A stretch of 64,000 bases of DNA. Source: Diphasiastrum complanatum. Taxonomy: Eukaryota > Streptophyta > Lycopodiopsida > Lycopodiales > Lycopodiaceae. Below the pieces are notes generated by a model that saw nothing but the letters and a program-made list of their open reading frames with translations, was not told the origin of the DNA and ran no database searches. Both the position numbers and the translations under genes were made by a program. Position 1 is the first letter of the stretch. Each line of letters opens with the position of its first letter. The stretch lies in contig CM055102.1 of the NCBI GenBank assembly GCA_029204225.1, positions 17,136,223-17,200,222 on the forward strand, written 5' to 3'. Of the stretch, positions 42,497 through 53,107 are shown piece by piece.

Positions 42497-42839
42497 CACA
42501 TATTATGACACCAATCCATATCCTTAGCAGAAAATCATGGAAGTTTGAGTATATGGTCATCACAAGGGATGGAAAAATCCCATTGGCAAGCACGAGCGGC
42601 ATTTCATAAAACCACACAACATGGTGGCCTCAATGGTAGACACGGATATATTTTTCAACTATTTCAATGGTTTTATCGACAAGCAAATACAACATCAAAC
42701 AAAATCTACAAATTAAATCAAGTTTAGAAAGGCATGCAAATTTATACATCAAGGGAGGTGGATTGACAAACACAACATTGTACTATATATTTGTAATTTG
42801 TTTTGGAAAAATTACCTTTCCAACCGATTGAATATATCT

Positions 42840-43340
42840 ATATCTCCTTGCCATCTTCTTTTTCTTTTTCTAGTACTAGTTGCATTTTGTTGTCGTGGAG
42901 GAATTCTCAACAGATCGGAGAATAGTATTCTCGGATCCATAATCTAAAATCTTGAGTGCAATTGAGCGTTTAAAAAAGAATTATTTTGTGTAGTTTAATG
43001 AACTTATGACCACCTAAGTAATGAGACAATGCCTTTACTGCAATGATAATTGTTTCACCTTGAGTACTAAACTTTGAATGGGCAACACAAATCTCATGGT
43101 TTTTAAAAAATTTGAGATTATTTCCAAGGCTGCTATCCTTGTTAAATTTGTCTTAGTAGGTTCGAAAGCCACCTTTTCAAATGACAAATTCGTCAATAAG
43201 AACGGCCTCTTGAAAAATATGAAAATTAAAATGTTAGTTCTTATGATGAATATAAACAATATGAAAAATTAGTTGCATGCATAAAAAATAAAAGAACTCA
43301 CACATTCAACGGTATCTGCTTCAATTAATTTGGGGTGGTC
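42840..43340 (-). pseudogene. Convergent accessory gene, copy A
   Basis: Unidentified small protein on the minus strand, facing the transposase-like gene. A first exon reads IDHPKLIEADTVEC; a GT-AG intron (43,207-43,301) joins it in frame to AVLIDEFVI-stop-KGGFRTY and then NNLKFFKNHEICVAHSKF and AVKALSHYLGGH. A last segment (about 42,840-42,950) is basic (TRKRKRR) with FNRLER. The same blocks occur in copy B as NNEICIWHG, AIKALSISLGGH and a basic tail. Stops show it is dead. Function unknown; a second protein of the mobile module is the simplest view. Confidence 0.5.
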
Positions 43341-43344
43341 TATT

Positions 43345-46080
43345 CTGTGACCCTTTTGCGAGCTTAACTCTTTTGGTTGATAGATTTTTCGAGTGTTAGC
43401 CGATATTTCCTCACAAAAATTGGGCTAATATTAAAGTTTAAGTTCGCAATAATTGAAAAAATCGGCATGTAAAGCCCGATTATTAGAGAAAAATTGGCAC
43501 AAATTTGCCTTAGGTCTGTGTCTCAGCCTGCCCCTAAAGTGGCTAGACACAGTTTAAAAGTAAGAAATTAACTTTTCAAAAAAACCGTCAAAAATATTTT
43601 GTGGTCAAGTTTTGTAAGAACGAGCCAAGAGTGCCGGTCCACCTAGAATTGGGTTCCAGCCCACCCTAAATGAGGCTAGAGCAACTTTTGCGGCCTTAGA
43701 AATGGTCGATAAATATTTTACGGCTTTTCAAAAAAAAATGGCCAGTTGTAAAAAAAATAGTCGGTATGACCGTGCTAAAATCTCACCATGTACTAAGTCC
43801 ATTTTTACTAATATATGATCACTCAGTGTATTTTTCAAGAAACCGTGTTGTCGTGGGAGCCCAGTCATGAATGCCGAAAAAGTCAACCATAGAAGAAAAA
43901 ATTGAGAAAGAAAAGTTTCGGGTAAAAACGGGATCGGGAAATATGGATTCAGGGTCAAAGAGTCACAAAAACCCTAACGACAAAGTTTGGTCAATTTACG
44001 GGCAATCAACGAAATGTGTGGGCCAAGTGGTTACCCAACAAACCAAAACCCAGACAAATGAGCAGTAGGCGCACGGCCCTTGAAAAATCGAAGAAAGGCC
44101 AAAAACACAGGTACCCAAAGAAAAACGAAGGCCGCCTACTAAAAGTAGGGGTTGAAAAAGGGCCTCACCCAAAATCTGGATAATAAATGCCAAAACACCT
44201 TGGAGGCTATAAAAATTGGGAGGTACACCCACTAGCCATTGACATTTTGGGCTTCTAGGGTGTACAAAAGGGGAAAGTTGAATGGCCTCCCTAGCCTTTG
44301 GCAAAAATGGCATCTTGGCTAGTTTTGGAAGAGAGCCTTGAATGCACCACTCCCCCACTCTCTTATGGAGGCCACTAGGTGTACTATCAAATGGGTTGGG
44401 GACAAATGGCAAAGAGGGCTTAAAGGGCATAAAGAATGGCAAGATGACATTGTGAAGGGGATGCATTGGATTTTCCTATAAGAAGGAGCCAACTCCTTGT
44501 ATTTCACATGTTAGTATTTGTATGTTAGTACTTTTGGGAGTTGCTTGCTTGTTTGAGTGTGCTTTGAAGTTAATTCCATTTTGTGGCTGTGATTGTTAGT
44601 TGCTCAATGTTAGTCACTTGCAATGTGGATTAGTAGTTTGTGGGAGGTTAATGGTTGCTTTGTGCCCTCATGTCTGTGTTTGTTGCTTGTGTGTTGTAAA
44701 CTCCATAGTTAGTAAGGTGTATTCTAAGCTTTGGCTTGATTGATTGTTTGAGGTGAGTTCAATGTTGGTGGGTTGGTTAGAAGGATTGTGAGTTGCTTGA
44801 AATAGCTCAATGATAGTTGAATAATAATGAGATGATGTGAAGAGTTAGAACTTTTAAATGTTATCACTTTTGTGAGTGAGGATTTTAGGAGTGGGTATGT
44901 TTGAGAGTTGAGAGTTGTAGTTGTCTTGGGGGTTGGGAGTGATGTTACTTACTATGCTGGCTTGCTCATATTGAGGAGTTGAGATATTGTGGTTGTTTGT
45001 GTTGATTGCTTGGACCTCATTACTAGTGTGAGTTCATAGTTGAGTGCTTCAAATTACTTGGAGAGGATGTTTGCTTGCTTTTGTTGAGAGGATTGATGGG
45101 TGAGAGTGATTTCATGGTAAGGGTTGGTTGGTTGGTTGTAGTCCATTGTCATACTAGTAGGTTTATATCTTGAATGAGTGGGATGGATTCCTTGAGGGCT
45201 TGGTGTGAGTGATGGGTTGCTGATTTTTTTTAGCCATTGTATTTTTCTGTCCTGTTTTTTTTTTTTTCACAGACTTTCGGTTTAGTTTTCTCTCAACTGA
45301 ACCGTTCACATTTCAATCCAACCGTTCATATCTAGAAACTTTTTTTTTTCTCATTTTCTCTTTTTACACCAATTCAATCGGACACGCGAAATGTGGAGAA
45401 AAGTACGTCAACATGCATGGCTCTGATTTTTGCTACAAGTTTCATGACTAGGGTTTCACATGCAATAGCTACCTAAACTGCACATTGAGGTATGATATGA
45501 TTTTTATATCTATTTGCATTGATGGTAAAAGCTGTGGGTTTATTGTAAGATGTTACTTGACTTGAGTTTTTCCGTTGCCATTCGTCCCAATCAATTTTAA
45601 AATTGTTTTTCGTAAATCGTCTATTCTCAAATGTGATAGTATAGCTTTAACCACTCGTGATTTGAATGTGATTTTTACAAGCGTGTTAGAGTTGCGGAAG
45701 GGTCAGCATATCACCTTGAAGGTTGAACACCGTCATTAGTTCCCTCATTTACAATGTTATGACATCTTCCATAGAGTAGTTAAGACTTGAATTTTGTAGT
45801 TGCGTTCAAGCAAATCAGTTACAGTTTGGTAGTGAAGCATACAAACACAGTTTAGAATTCAGTTTAGAAGCTTAGCATGTGATGTGAGAAAGTAGACGGT
45901 GATTGTTTACTATTCTTCGACTTGTTTAGTGAAAGCACAAAAATTGTAGCCAAGAGTCGTACAGATTTAGAATGTGTTTTACGGTTTGCTGAGTTAGGTT
46001 TGTTAGTTAAACTACCATGTGGAATCGTCAAGTTGTGAAATGGTTTTTCAGATTTTGTCAATTATGAAATGTATCAATTG
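43345..46080. other. Spacer, no genes recognised
   Basis: Mixed low-complexity sequence, including a TTG/GTT-rich stretch (44,560-45,230). Open frames at 43,871-44,507 have no recognised motif. A TATA-like CCTATAAGAAGG lies at 44,474. It may include an LTR of an unidentified element. Confidence 0.45.
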
Positions 46081-46088
46081 AACCCGAC

Positions 46089-46222
46089 CTCTGTGAAACA
46101 CCAGAGCGGGCCGTCCACCATCCGCGGTTGAAATACACCACCTTGGTTAAGCGTCACACTAAACCCGCTATCGGTACCGTCTAGTGAAATACCTAGACTC
46201 GACGGTCGGCGAAAATACCACC
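46089..46222. repeat. Cluster of short hairpins sharing a TGAAA(T/C)AC loop
   Basis: Three hairpins have the same 8-base loop on different stems: CTCTG-tgaaacac-CAGAG (46,089-46,106), GGT-tgaaatac-ACC (46,126-46,139) and GTCTAG-tgaaatac-CTAGAC (46,179-46,198). A fourth, weaker CGAAAATAC site lies at 46,210-46,218. Confidence 0.65.
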
Positions 46223-46229
46223 GCTTATC

Positions 46230-46984
46230 AAACAAATCGGTGTGTATAACTTACACTCCACAAGCACATCATAGGCAATAAATTGGTTTCAAGCCCATGT
46301 AAGATTTTTACTAACTATAAGCCGAATTCAATGGGGAAAGAGACATTAGCAAGATTCTAATGTGAATTAGTGATCAGAAGTTTTACGGAACCGTAACCCT
46401 AGAAAGCTAGTGAATTATTGCACCAAAATTGACAGCACCTCCTCCTTGCAACCGTATCTCTGAGAGCCTGAAAAACCCTCATCGGTTGGGGAGCACGGGG
46501 CAATAGAAAAGGCCATAAGGGTTAGAAGTGGCAAATCCTCTATTGCTCACATAGGGCCGAACCACCTTTAGGGGTGGGGCCCCTTGACCCTTTTAGGACG
46601 TTTTGGTTGGACCAACCCCCTGTCAAAATTGGCCCTAACATCGAGGCCCAAAACCAAGTTGGGTCTGGAAAGTAATGAACTCCTCCTCTGTGGGAATATT
46701 TTTTTGATGCTCATGGGTCTTCGACAAAGACTGTTGCAAGCACTCTTCTGGACAAAGTGTATCATCATCGATCTCATCATCTACTCCAAGAACAATGTCA
46801 TCATACTCTTAGCATGTATTCATTGTCTCTAAATGTTTAGTTAACTAGTAGTGGTTAGAGTGAGAGTAGGAGGGCGTGGAGTCCTAGTTAGAAGAGAGAG
46901 TAGATTACAAATGAAAACTTTGTACTAAAGGGATCTATATTAGACCTGAATAGCTACAATCTGAAAGTTTGAAATCTGTTGCTG
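46230..46984. other. Spacer before module copy B
   Basis: No gene recognised. The frames around 46,570-46,830 have no motif. Confidence 0.45.
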
Positions 46985-48927
46985 ATGTAGATGTTATTAA
47001 AAAGGCAATACTGAAAGGAAAAGAAAAATGGTACCAAAGAAGAATATTGATGACTTATCCTTATACAGTGGCAATCAGAAGAAAAGACTTCGAGCTTTCA
47101 AGTATGGCTGTTATTCAATTTTGATTGCAAATTGTTTATTTGAACCTGTTAATTCTTGATGTAGTTATATGCATTTATATGACTAAACATTATTTGATTT
47201 GTGTGTTGCAGATCATGCTTAGTAGCAAATGACTCTTCGAAAGATCGTTCATGTATTGGAGAATCTTGAAGTTATGTTCTTCCAAAAAAATCTACAAGGG
47301 CATTGATGAAAATTTATCGATTTGAAAAGATGAAAAATGAAATTGCAGGGATGGTCTTGAGTAAGGTGCAAACTTATTTAGATGCAAATTTGATACAAGG
47401 TGCATGTGATTAGGTTGGAGTTAGCATAAATACTTATTCCACACTTTTTAGAATTGCACAAGAAGCATTTTCTCAAGTGAAGATTAAGAAAGCTTGTCTT
47501 CCTTGTCCATATCGAGTAAGATTAGCAAGAAATTATGTTAATGAGGGATTTTCAAAGTGGTTGGCCAACCATTTCATATCACTAATTCATATAAATATGA
47601 AAGTGGTGAGCTAAATTACAACGATTGCAATAATATTTTTCTTGATATCAAAAATATACATTATTCGGTTTTATAAAATTAATGATCATCAAGTAAAAAG
47701 AAAGTTGGTTGTTGTGATGAAACTTGATGAATCTGAAATCATCAAAGGTCAAAAGTTGGAACAAATGAATATCACTTTGATGAGCAAAATATCAGATGAT
47801 TATACATTTAGGGTTCAATCAAAAAATCACATATGGTGGATAGCAGCATTCTTGGTACTTTTTTATGACGTGTTTTCTATTACAATTTTTTTTTTGCAGT
47901 ACATGATTTTTTAAGTAACTAACAAAATACACATTACTTGCTTTGTTACAGATACAAATTACTTTCACGTACAAATTATGGAAATATCATAAAAGAATAT
48001 ATGAAGGGTCAGAAACTTACTGTGGAAAATCATGGTTGTTTTCAAATTCCATGGCACCTTGCAGACGATTTGAAAACGTTGAAATGTATGTATAATATCT
48101 CTCATGGGGCAACATCAAAGCATCCATGTATTTACTGCATGAAAGAATGCTATGATATGAATGTGGGACGAACAAAAACTGGTCCAACAAGAAAATTAGA
48201 AGATCCAAATCTGAAATGTGTTTTGCCAACACCCTTAAAATATGTGCACATATGCAAATTGCATGTCGAGGTATGTATCATTGAAAAACTTATTTATCTT
48301 CATATTTTCTTTGCTTGGAATACAAAACCAGAGTCTTTGAGCCAAATCAACTATCACAAGGTTGGAAGAGCAGGACTACATAAAGGAAATGTCACAACTG
48401 AGAAAAGTGACAAACTGTCAGGAAAATCAAGAAATGTTCCTAACAAGCCACCAATTTTGGGAGGTTCTAAGGCAAGAATTTTTTTTCCAATCACACTTGC
48501 AAAGATTCTACTGCCAAGTATGGAATTTCGAAAGAAATTGTCTCGACCACACAAGACTCTTGAGAACAAAGGAAGTACATGAATGCAAAAGGCACAAGTG
48601 TGGAAGAATTTTGACACACTCATAGTGTTATTAGAAAGAAAATCTTATCATAAGAAGATATTAGTGTTATTATGCAAAAGCATTGCACCACATTTGTCAA
48701 ATCTATACGAGATTGTTGGGGAAAAGGTCACGTTACACATTATATGGTAATGTTCTATGATTGTTTGATGATTTTGTGTATTCAATAATTTGACTTTTAA
48801 TATTGTGCAATACTAATTGATATCAACAAATATTTGCAACACGTACGTTGGATTTTCACACGTGGGGAGGTCCCCCACATGGGTTTACATGCTTCATACC
48901 ATGCCACATATTTTGCAAGAGAGTATA
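46985..48927 (+). pseudogene. Transposase-like protein, copy B, main part
   Basis: Exons joined by GT-AG introns: 46,985-47,101; intron 47,102-47,211; exon 47,212-47,605 (STRALMKIYRFEKMKNEI, AFSQVKIKKACLPCPYRVRL); a third exon (about 47,700-47,854) with VVVMKLDESEIIKGQKLEQM, whose Asp is a candidate first catalytic residue; intron 47,855-47,951; then an intact 200-residue stretch to 48,582. That stretch has HLADDLKTLKCMYNISHGAT followed by KHPCIYCMKE (Asp, then CxxC 20 residues on), LPTPLKYVHICKLHVE, and KSRNVPNKPPILGGSKARIF. The end carries GHVTHYM before a further GTAATG donor (48,747). An Asp-CxxC-His-Glu layout suggests an RNase H-fold transposase with a zinc-binding insert, as in RAG1/Transib proteins; that link is inference. 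Confidence 0.6.
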
Positions 48928-49846
48928 TGTTGTAAAGCTAACTCGGGTGCACCCAGCGTGCCCTGTAAGACTCAAAGGAGTGACACTCTCTAAGGTCCCA
49001 GAGCAAGTTAGAACGTCAAGGACTGAGCCTTCGACTTGTGGTGAGCCAGTCAAGTAGTCACAAGTCATGAGCTAGCTCTGGAGCTCGAGTCATGGCCTAG
49101 TCAAAAAAGCAAGTTGGTTCGGCCACCTGGACGGCTCCCGGGACCCATGTCCGAGAGCTAGACTGATTCTGCCAGGCTTGTCAGGCTTAATCAGCAAAAT
49201 AAAAACTAAGTCCTAAAAAGCGTGCTTTACCAGAAAGCACTATGTTTCAAATTAGAGGGGGTGCGCCGAATCACAACAGAACTATAGGGGGAGCCCGGCA
49301 GACAGAAACTTGGGCAGCTCAACCAGCGCCAAGAATCCAGTCGCCAGGTCTCAGCTCCCTCTACCAGCACGAGCCAGACACAATGCCCAGCACGTGTTGG
49401 TGGCCCCGAGACCTGTCAGTCTATGTATGAATGTAACCTCTTCCAAATCTAATAAAGTTGATCCTTGGGGATGATTACCATTTCGATTTCACCTCCGGGA
49501 CTGATCCAAGTGGAAGGACCCTTACTACAACCTTTTTGCGTCGCTAGCGCCTAAGGGTCCCTGTCATCGACATTGGGCTTGCCGCTATGCCAATCGGTCA
49601 GTTTGGCGACCACTATGCCTTGGGTTTCATGTGTGGCTTGTCTTTGCCTTTGGTTACCATTTGGGGACGGATTCTGAGTTGGCTTTCGGGTTGGTTGGGA
49701 TTCCAGTTTTCTTAAGTCTGAATGGTTAAGCTTGTTACGTTTTTGAGTTGGCTTTTACGTAAGTGCATGATGGATGAATGTTAGACTTAAGTGCGTGTTG
49801 GAGAAACCGCTCAAGTCCCAGCGCCCTTTGAGGCGCCGGCGCAACA
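48928..49846 (+). repeat. 5' LTR of gag-protease element (919 bp)
   Basis: Begins TGTTGTAAAGC and ends GCGCCGGCGCAACA. GC-richer than the surrounding DNA. Confidence 0.95.
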
Positions 49847-49848
49847 TG

Positions 49849-49860
49849 TGGTATCAGAGC
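49849..49860 (+). other. Primer binding site of gag-protease element
   Basis: TGGTATCAGAGC, two bases inside the LTR; tRNA-Met type. Confidence 0.92.
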
Positions 49861-50677
49861 CGACTAGCCGGTCAGCTAAGCAAGTCTAACAGGGATGGCC
49901 ACGTTTTGAGATTTGTCAGGACAACCGTTGTGCAAGGTGCTGCCCACAGTGTAAGCACGGGTGCGTCCACGGTCGGGGTGGTCGGTAGAATGGGGGACTT
50001 GATGAGTCAAAGTGCTGCCCTCGAGGTGTAAGCATGGTCAATTCTCGCGGTTCGGGCCTGGCACTGTCTGCACGTAGGACAGATGAGGCAAAGTGCTGCC
50101 TAGGTAGGAGAAAGCACGGTCTGTACCTTGTGGGGTGCGGGGCGACATATTCGAACTGTACGGGTTAACCATTGATACACAGATGCTGCTCGAATTCGGG
50201 TGTAAAGCACGGGTGGTTAGCTGCCGGTGCGGGATAGCTGCCGATTATTTAGCTATAAGGGCTATCGACCAAAAAGTGGTGGGGCGTGACTGAGGCAATG
50301 TTCTGCTTAATGGTGAAAGCACGGATGGTTGGATGGATGTTTCCCCGTGGGCTAATTCTGTGATAGATTTGTGTGGGCACGGCTAGGCAAAGGTCCTACG
50401 TCCGGTCTCAGGGGGGTTTGTGGCTTGAGAGGGATCCTCTGTGTTTGCTTTGGTTGGTATGTTCCGTTTGTTGTGTGCTTGCTTGGACACAAATGACCTG
50501 GTTCCTACTTGGCTCTCAGGTGATGTGGGCGTGCTAAGTTTGAGGAGGAGATATTTTCATTGAAGCTGATTTAATAAAGAAGAAAAGAGAGTTGTGGGGC
50601 CCGGCCGACAGAAGGGAGAGTTTCAAATATAAAAAGGATTGAGGCGATAATCTGTTGGAAGTACACCTCTGACTATA
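49861..50677 (+). other. Leader of gag-protease element
   Basis: Non-coding. Contains four or five loose repeats around CAA(A)GTGCTGCC(...)GTAAGCACGG(G/T) between about 49,935 and 50,325, alternating with changing spacers. A TATAAAAAGG occurs at 50,629, near the gag start. Confidence 0.6.
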
Positions 50678-52740
50678 ATGGAAGACCACCTTGAAGAGTT
50701 ACAAGCATTGACGGACGGAGAAGAACTGGCTCGAGAATACAGCTCTCGCATGCATCGAGATGGCACCAGGTCCAAGTCGAGAAAGAAAGAGCGTATGCAC
50801 TCCACAGTGGCGCCTCTCCAAGAAGAGATGGGTGGCCCTTCTGAACCTACACCAAGAGATGAACCCTTGCCAGAGGCGCAACAGGACCTTTTTGAAGTGA
50901 AGATGCGGCAATACTTATCAAGCGCAATGACGGCTATGCTTAGCGAGGTGAAGAAGGACAGAGAAACAGAAAGGAAAGAATGGCAAACATCCTTGCGAAC
51001 CATGAACCTTACTCAATTTAACCTTGCTAGAGAAATGAGAGATGGGCTAACACAGCTCGAAGCTAGGTTTGAAGAGTTGGAAGCAACTAGGGGCAATGCA
51101 GTGGCGCCTCCTCCACAGATACCAAGAGAACCACGAGCGCGAAACACGGAAAGCCCAAGGAAGACTGTCAAAGTGAAAGCACCACCTACTTTCAAAGGAG
51201 AGCGTGACATTCGAGTTGTGGAAGATTGGTTGTTTCACATGGACCATTACTTCCGTCTGATGAACACTCCTGAGGAAGAGAGAACGGACTTGGCATTAGC
51301 ATATTTTGAGGGCTACACTACAAACTGGTACCAGATGGCAGGAATGCATTTCCAGACATGGGATGCATTCAAAGCTGCGTTACGAGAGGAGTTCATACCG
51401 AAGGATTCACACATGAGATTGAGGACAAAATTATCGAGGCTCAAATAGAAAGGGTCATTGCGAGAGTACCTCAATAAATTCAGACAGAGTGTATGGGTTA
51501 TTGAAGATATGTCCGAGGCGGACAAAACTCATTACCTATTGTCTGGAATGCAATCTTGGACCTGGCGTGCAATAGACAGCTACATGCCCCATGATTTCAA
51601 TTCAACTATTCGAGCGGCTGAAATGGTTTGTGATTTTGAGAGCACATTGGCACCAGCTGCTCCCGCAACCTCAACAAGAGTATTTAGTGGATCCAGACCG
51701 AGTCCGAGCTTCTTTTTAAGGGGGACTCAGCTTCAAATGGCAACCAAGCCTCGAGTAGCGTGAACAAATTCCCAACAAAAACAGGGTTTGGCAACCAAGG
51801 CAACAATGGAGGGAACATGTTCCAGAGAAAAAATAATGTTGGACCTTCAGCTAGTCACAACAATAGCTCACCGACAGTGGGTAGTTCCATTCGTTGCTTC
51901 AACTGTCATCAGCAAGGTCACTCTTGGAGGTCATGTCCCAAACCATTGAATAAGCAAATCATGGCTGCCATTGAAGGATTTGATAGGATGGAGAGAGAGG
52001 CATTTGATCAAGAAGATGGTGAACAGGATGACGAAGAGGACCCAGAAACGAATTTGATGGAGTCTGACCTGAATGCCTTACAACAGATAGGGGCACTTGC
52101 GGCGTATCGTGAACATCTTATGGCGACTCCTGCGAGAGGATCCAAGTTATTGTACCTGAAAGGCTATATTCAAGGCAGGATTATTTACTTCATGGTAGAC
52201 CTGGGGGCGTCACATAACTACTTGTCAGAAAAACTGACAGGGGAATTGGACATCCAATGTGAAGAAAATGTGACTCCTATTTGTGTGGAGACCGCGAAAT
52301 GTACAATGACCACTTGTAGATTGGCAACCAACTTACCAATCTCTCTGGGAACCTGGAAGAATCGACTAACGTTCACAATCTTGAAGATGGATGCCTTCGA
52401 CGCTATTTTGGGATTAAGCTGGTTTAACGAACATGTGGTGGCCTTCTTGGCAAAAGGGGTTAACCTTGTGTTATTATATAATGGCAGGAGACCTTGTGTC
52501 GTCAGAGCTGTGCCAGGGGACCAACTAGAAAAGAACGACACAAATGAACCTGAGCCAACCATTCCTCCCAATCTCCTTCATTTCTTTAACGAAGGACAGC
52601 CAACAGTGACAGACCAACTGACACAGGAACAAATGGAGCCAACATTGCCTGCAGTCTCTACATCAAAGGTGAATCTAAGTGCCGATGCAGAGCTCAAGGA
52701 GCTCAACCTGGACGACCAAACGAAATATCTAGAGTCCTAG
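50678..52740 (+). pseudogene. Ty3-gypsy-type gag and aspartic protease, two lesions
   Basis: Gag starts MEDHLEELQALTDGEELARE; the capsid core is APPTFKGERDIRVVEDWLFH and WYQMAGMHFQTWDAFKAALR. A TAG at 51,446 sits between LSRLK and KGSLREYLNKFRQ, where Gln is usual (CAG to TAG). A frameshift follows at about 51,712-51,722 in a T/A/G-run. The last frame (51,760-52,740) has the CCHC knuckle CFNCHQQGHSWRSC and a protease with FMVDLGASHNYLSE and DAILGLSWF. The triad is D-L-G rather than D-T/S-G. An acidic tail ends the protein at TAG with no RT after it. Capsid and protease would need pol supplied by another element. Confidence 0.9.
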
Positions 52741-53094
52741 AGGACTCATCCAGACGTGCGACGAAAATGACATATCTAAGGCTTAAGGGAGCCGTAAGTA
52801 CTTTTTCTTTCATGTTAATAAAGTAAGCCGCATTTCTCATCGAGGAGTGAGCTTCAGGCTAATGTCTAAGTGCAGCAGCTTTACACAGGTTTTACGTAAG
52901 TGAACTAGATCCACACTTTTCCTGTGCTGGGTGCAAAATGCAATATCATTTACTTCTCTTTACAGTTGGTTTCCTTTGGCCGGTGAATCAAGCTCGTGCC
53001 CTTGTATATGTGAGTAAAGTCTGGCCGGTGAATTAAGCCCGTGCCATGAGTCTTAGGTTCTAGTTTGGCCCTGATGAGGACATCAGCTTTCTCA

Positions 53095-53107
53095 AACGAG
53101 AGGAGAA
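53095..53107 (+). other. Polypurine tract of gag-protease element
   Basis: ACGAGAGGAGAA directly before the 3' LTR TG. Confidence 0.8.

Larger units (their letters stand above)
40920..42727 (+). pseudogene. Transposase-like protein, copy A (centre deleted)
   Basis: Exon 1 starts MKKFHLHIDLPEGYAPL and continues after a frameshift (near 40,990) with SVTQLIYFVYHGKNGLLSYC, YGNAFSMERIHCLEDD and a coiled-coil tail. Intron 1 is 41,561-41,684 (GTAAGT...TTATAG). Exon 2 carries ALTLVSIKKFPIPRPFEIKR and RKIGNIPCKPSIGG. Intron 2 is 42,415-42,496 (GTAAAC...TTGCAG), splicing THYM to HIL. Exon 3 carries LSIWSSQGMEKSHWQAR and FQLFQWFYRQ. Compared with copy B, some 250 residues with the putative catalytic Asp residues and CxxC are missing between FLHIG and HVKIQK. 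The Glu at 42,572-42,574 is a candidate catalytic residue. Family unassigned; RNase H-fold transposase is inference. Confidence 0.55.
40920..43340 (+). mobile_element. Transposon-like module, copy A
   Basis: A plus-strand intron-containing gene (40,920-42,727) and a convergent minus-strand gene (about 42,840-43,340). The same pair in the same arrangement recurs in copy B (47.0-54.7 kb), and the start of the first gene recurs at 63,148. Recurrence in diverged copies indicates a mobile element. I could not define terminal inverted repeats or a target duplication. Confidence 0.55.

Noticed and set aside
40920-42727. hAT, MULE or CACTA transposase
   Set aside because: I did not see the hAT dimerisation block, MULE zinc finger or CACTA termini; the CxxC and W-S-S-Q-G-x-E arrangement does not fit those families.
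43871-44507. Frames on both strands with Lys-rich or Cys/Pro-rich content
   Set aside because: No motif, mutually overlapping and in low-complexity sequence.
49242-49430. Small frame in the LTR, repeated at 53,413-53,601
   Set aside because: Conserved only because the two LTRs are copies; it has no start context or motif, and GC-rich LTRs give such frames by chance.
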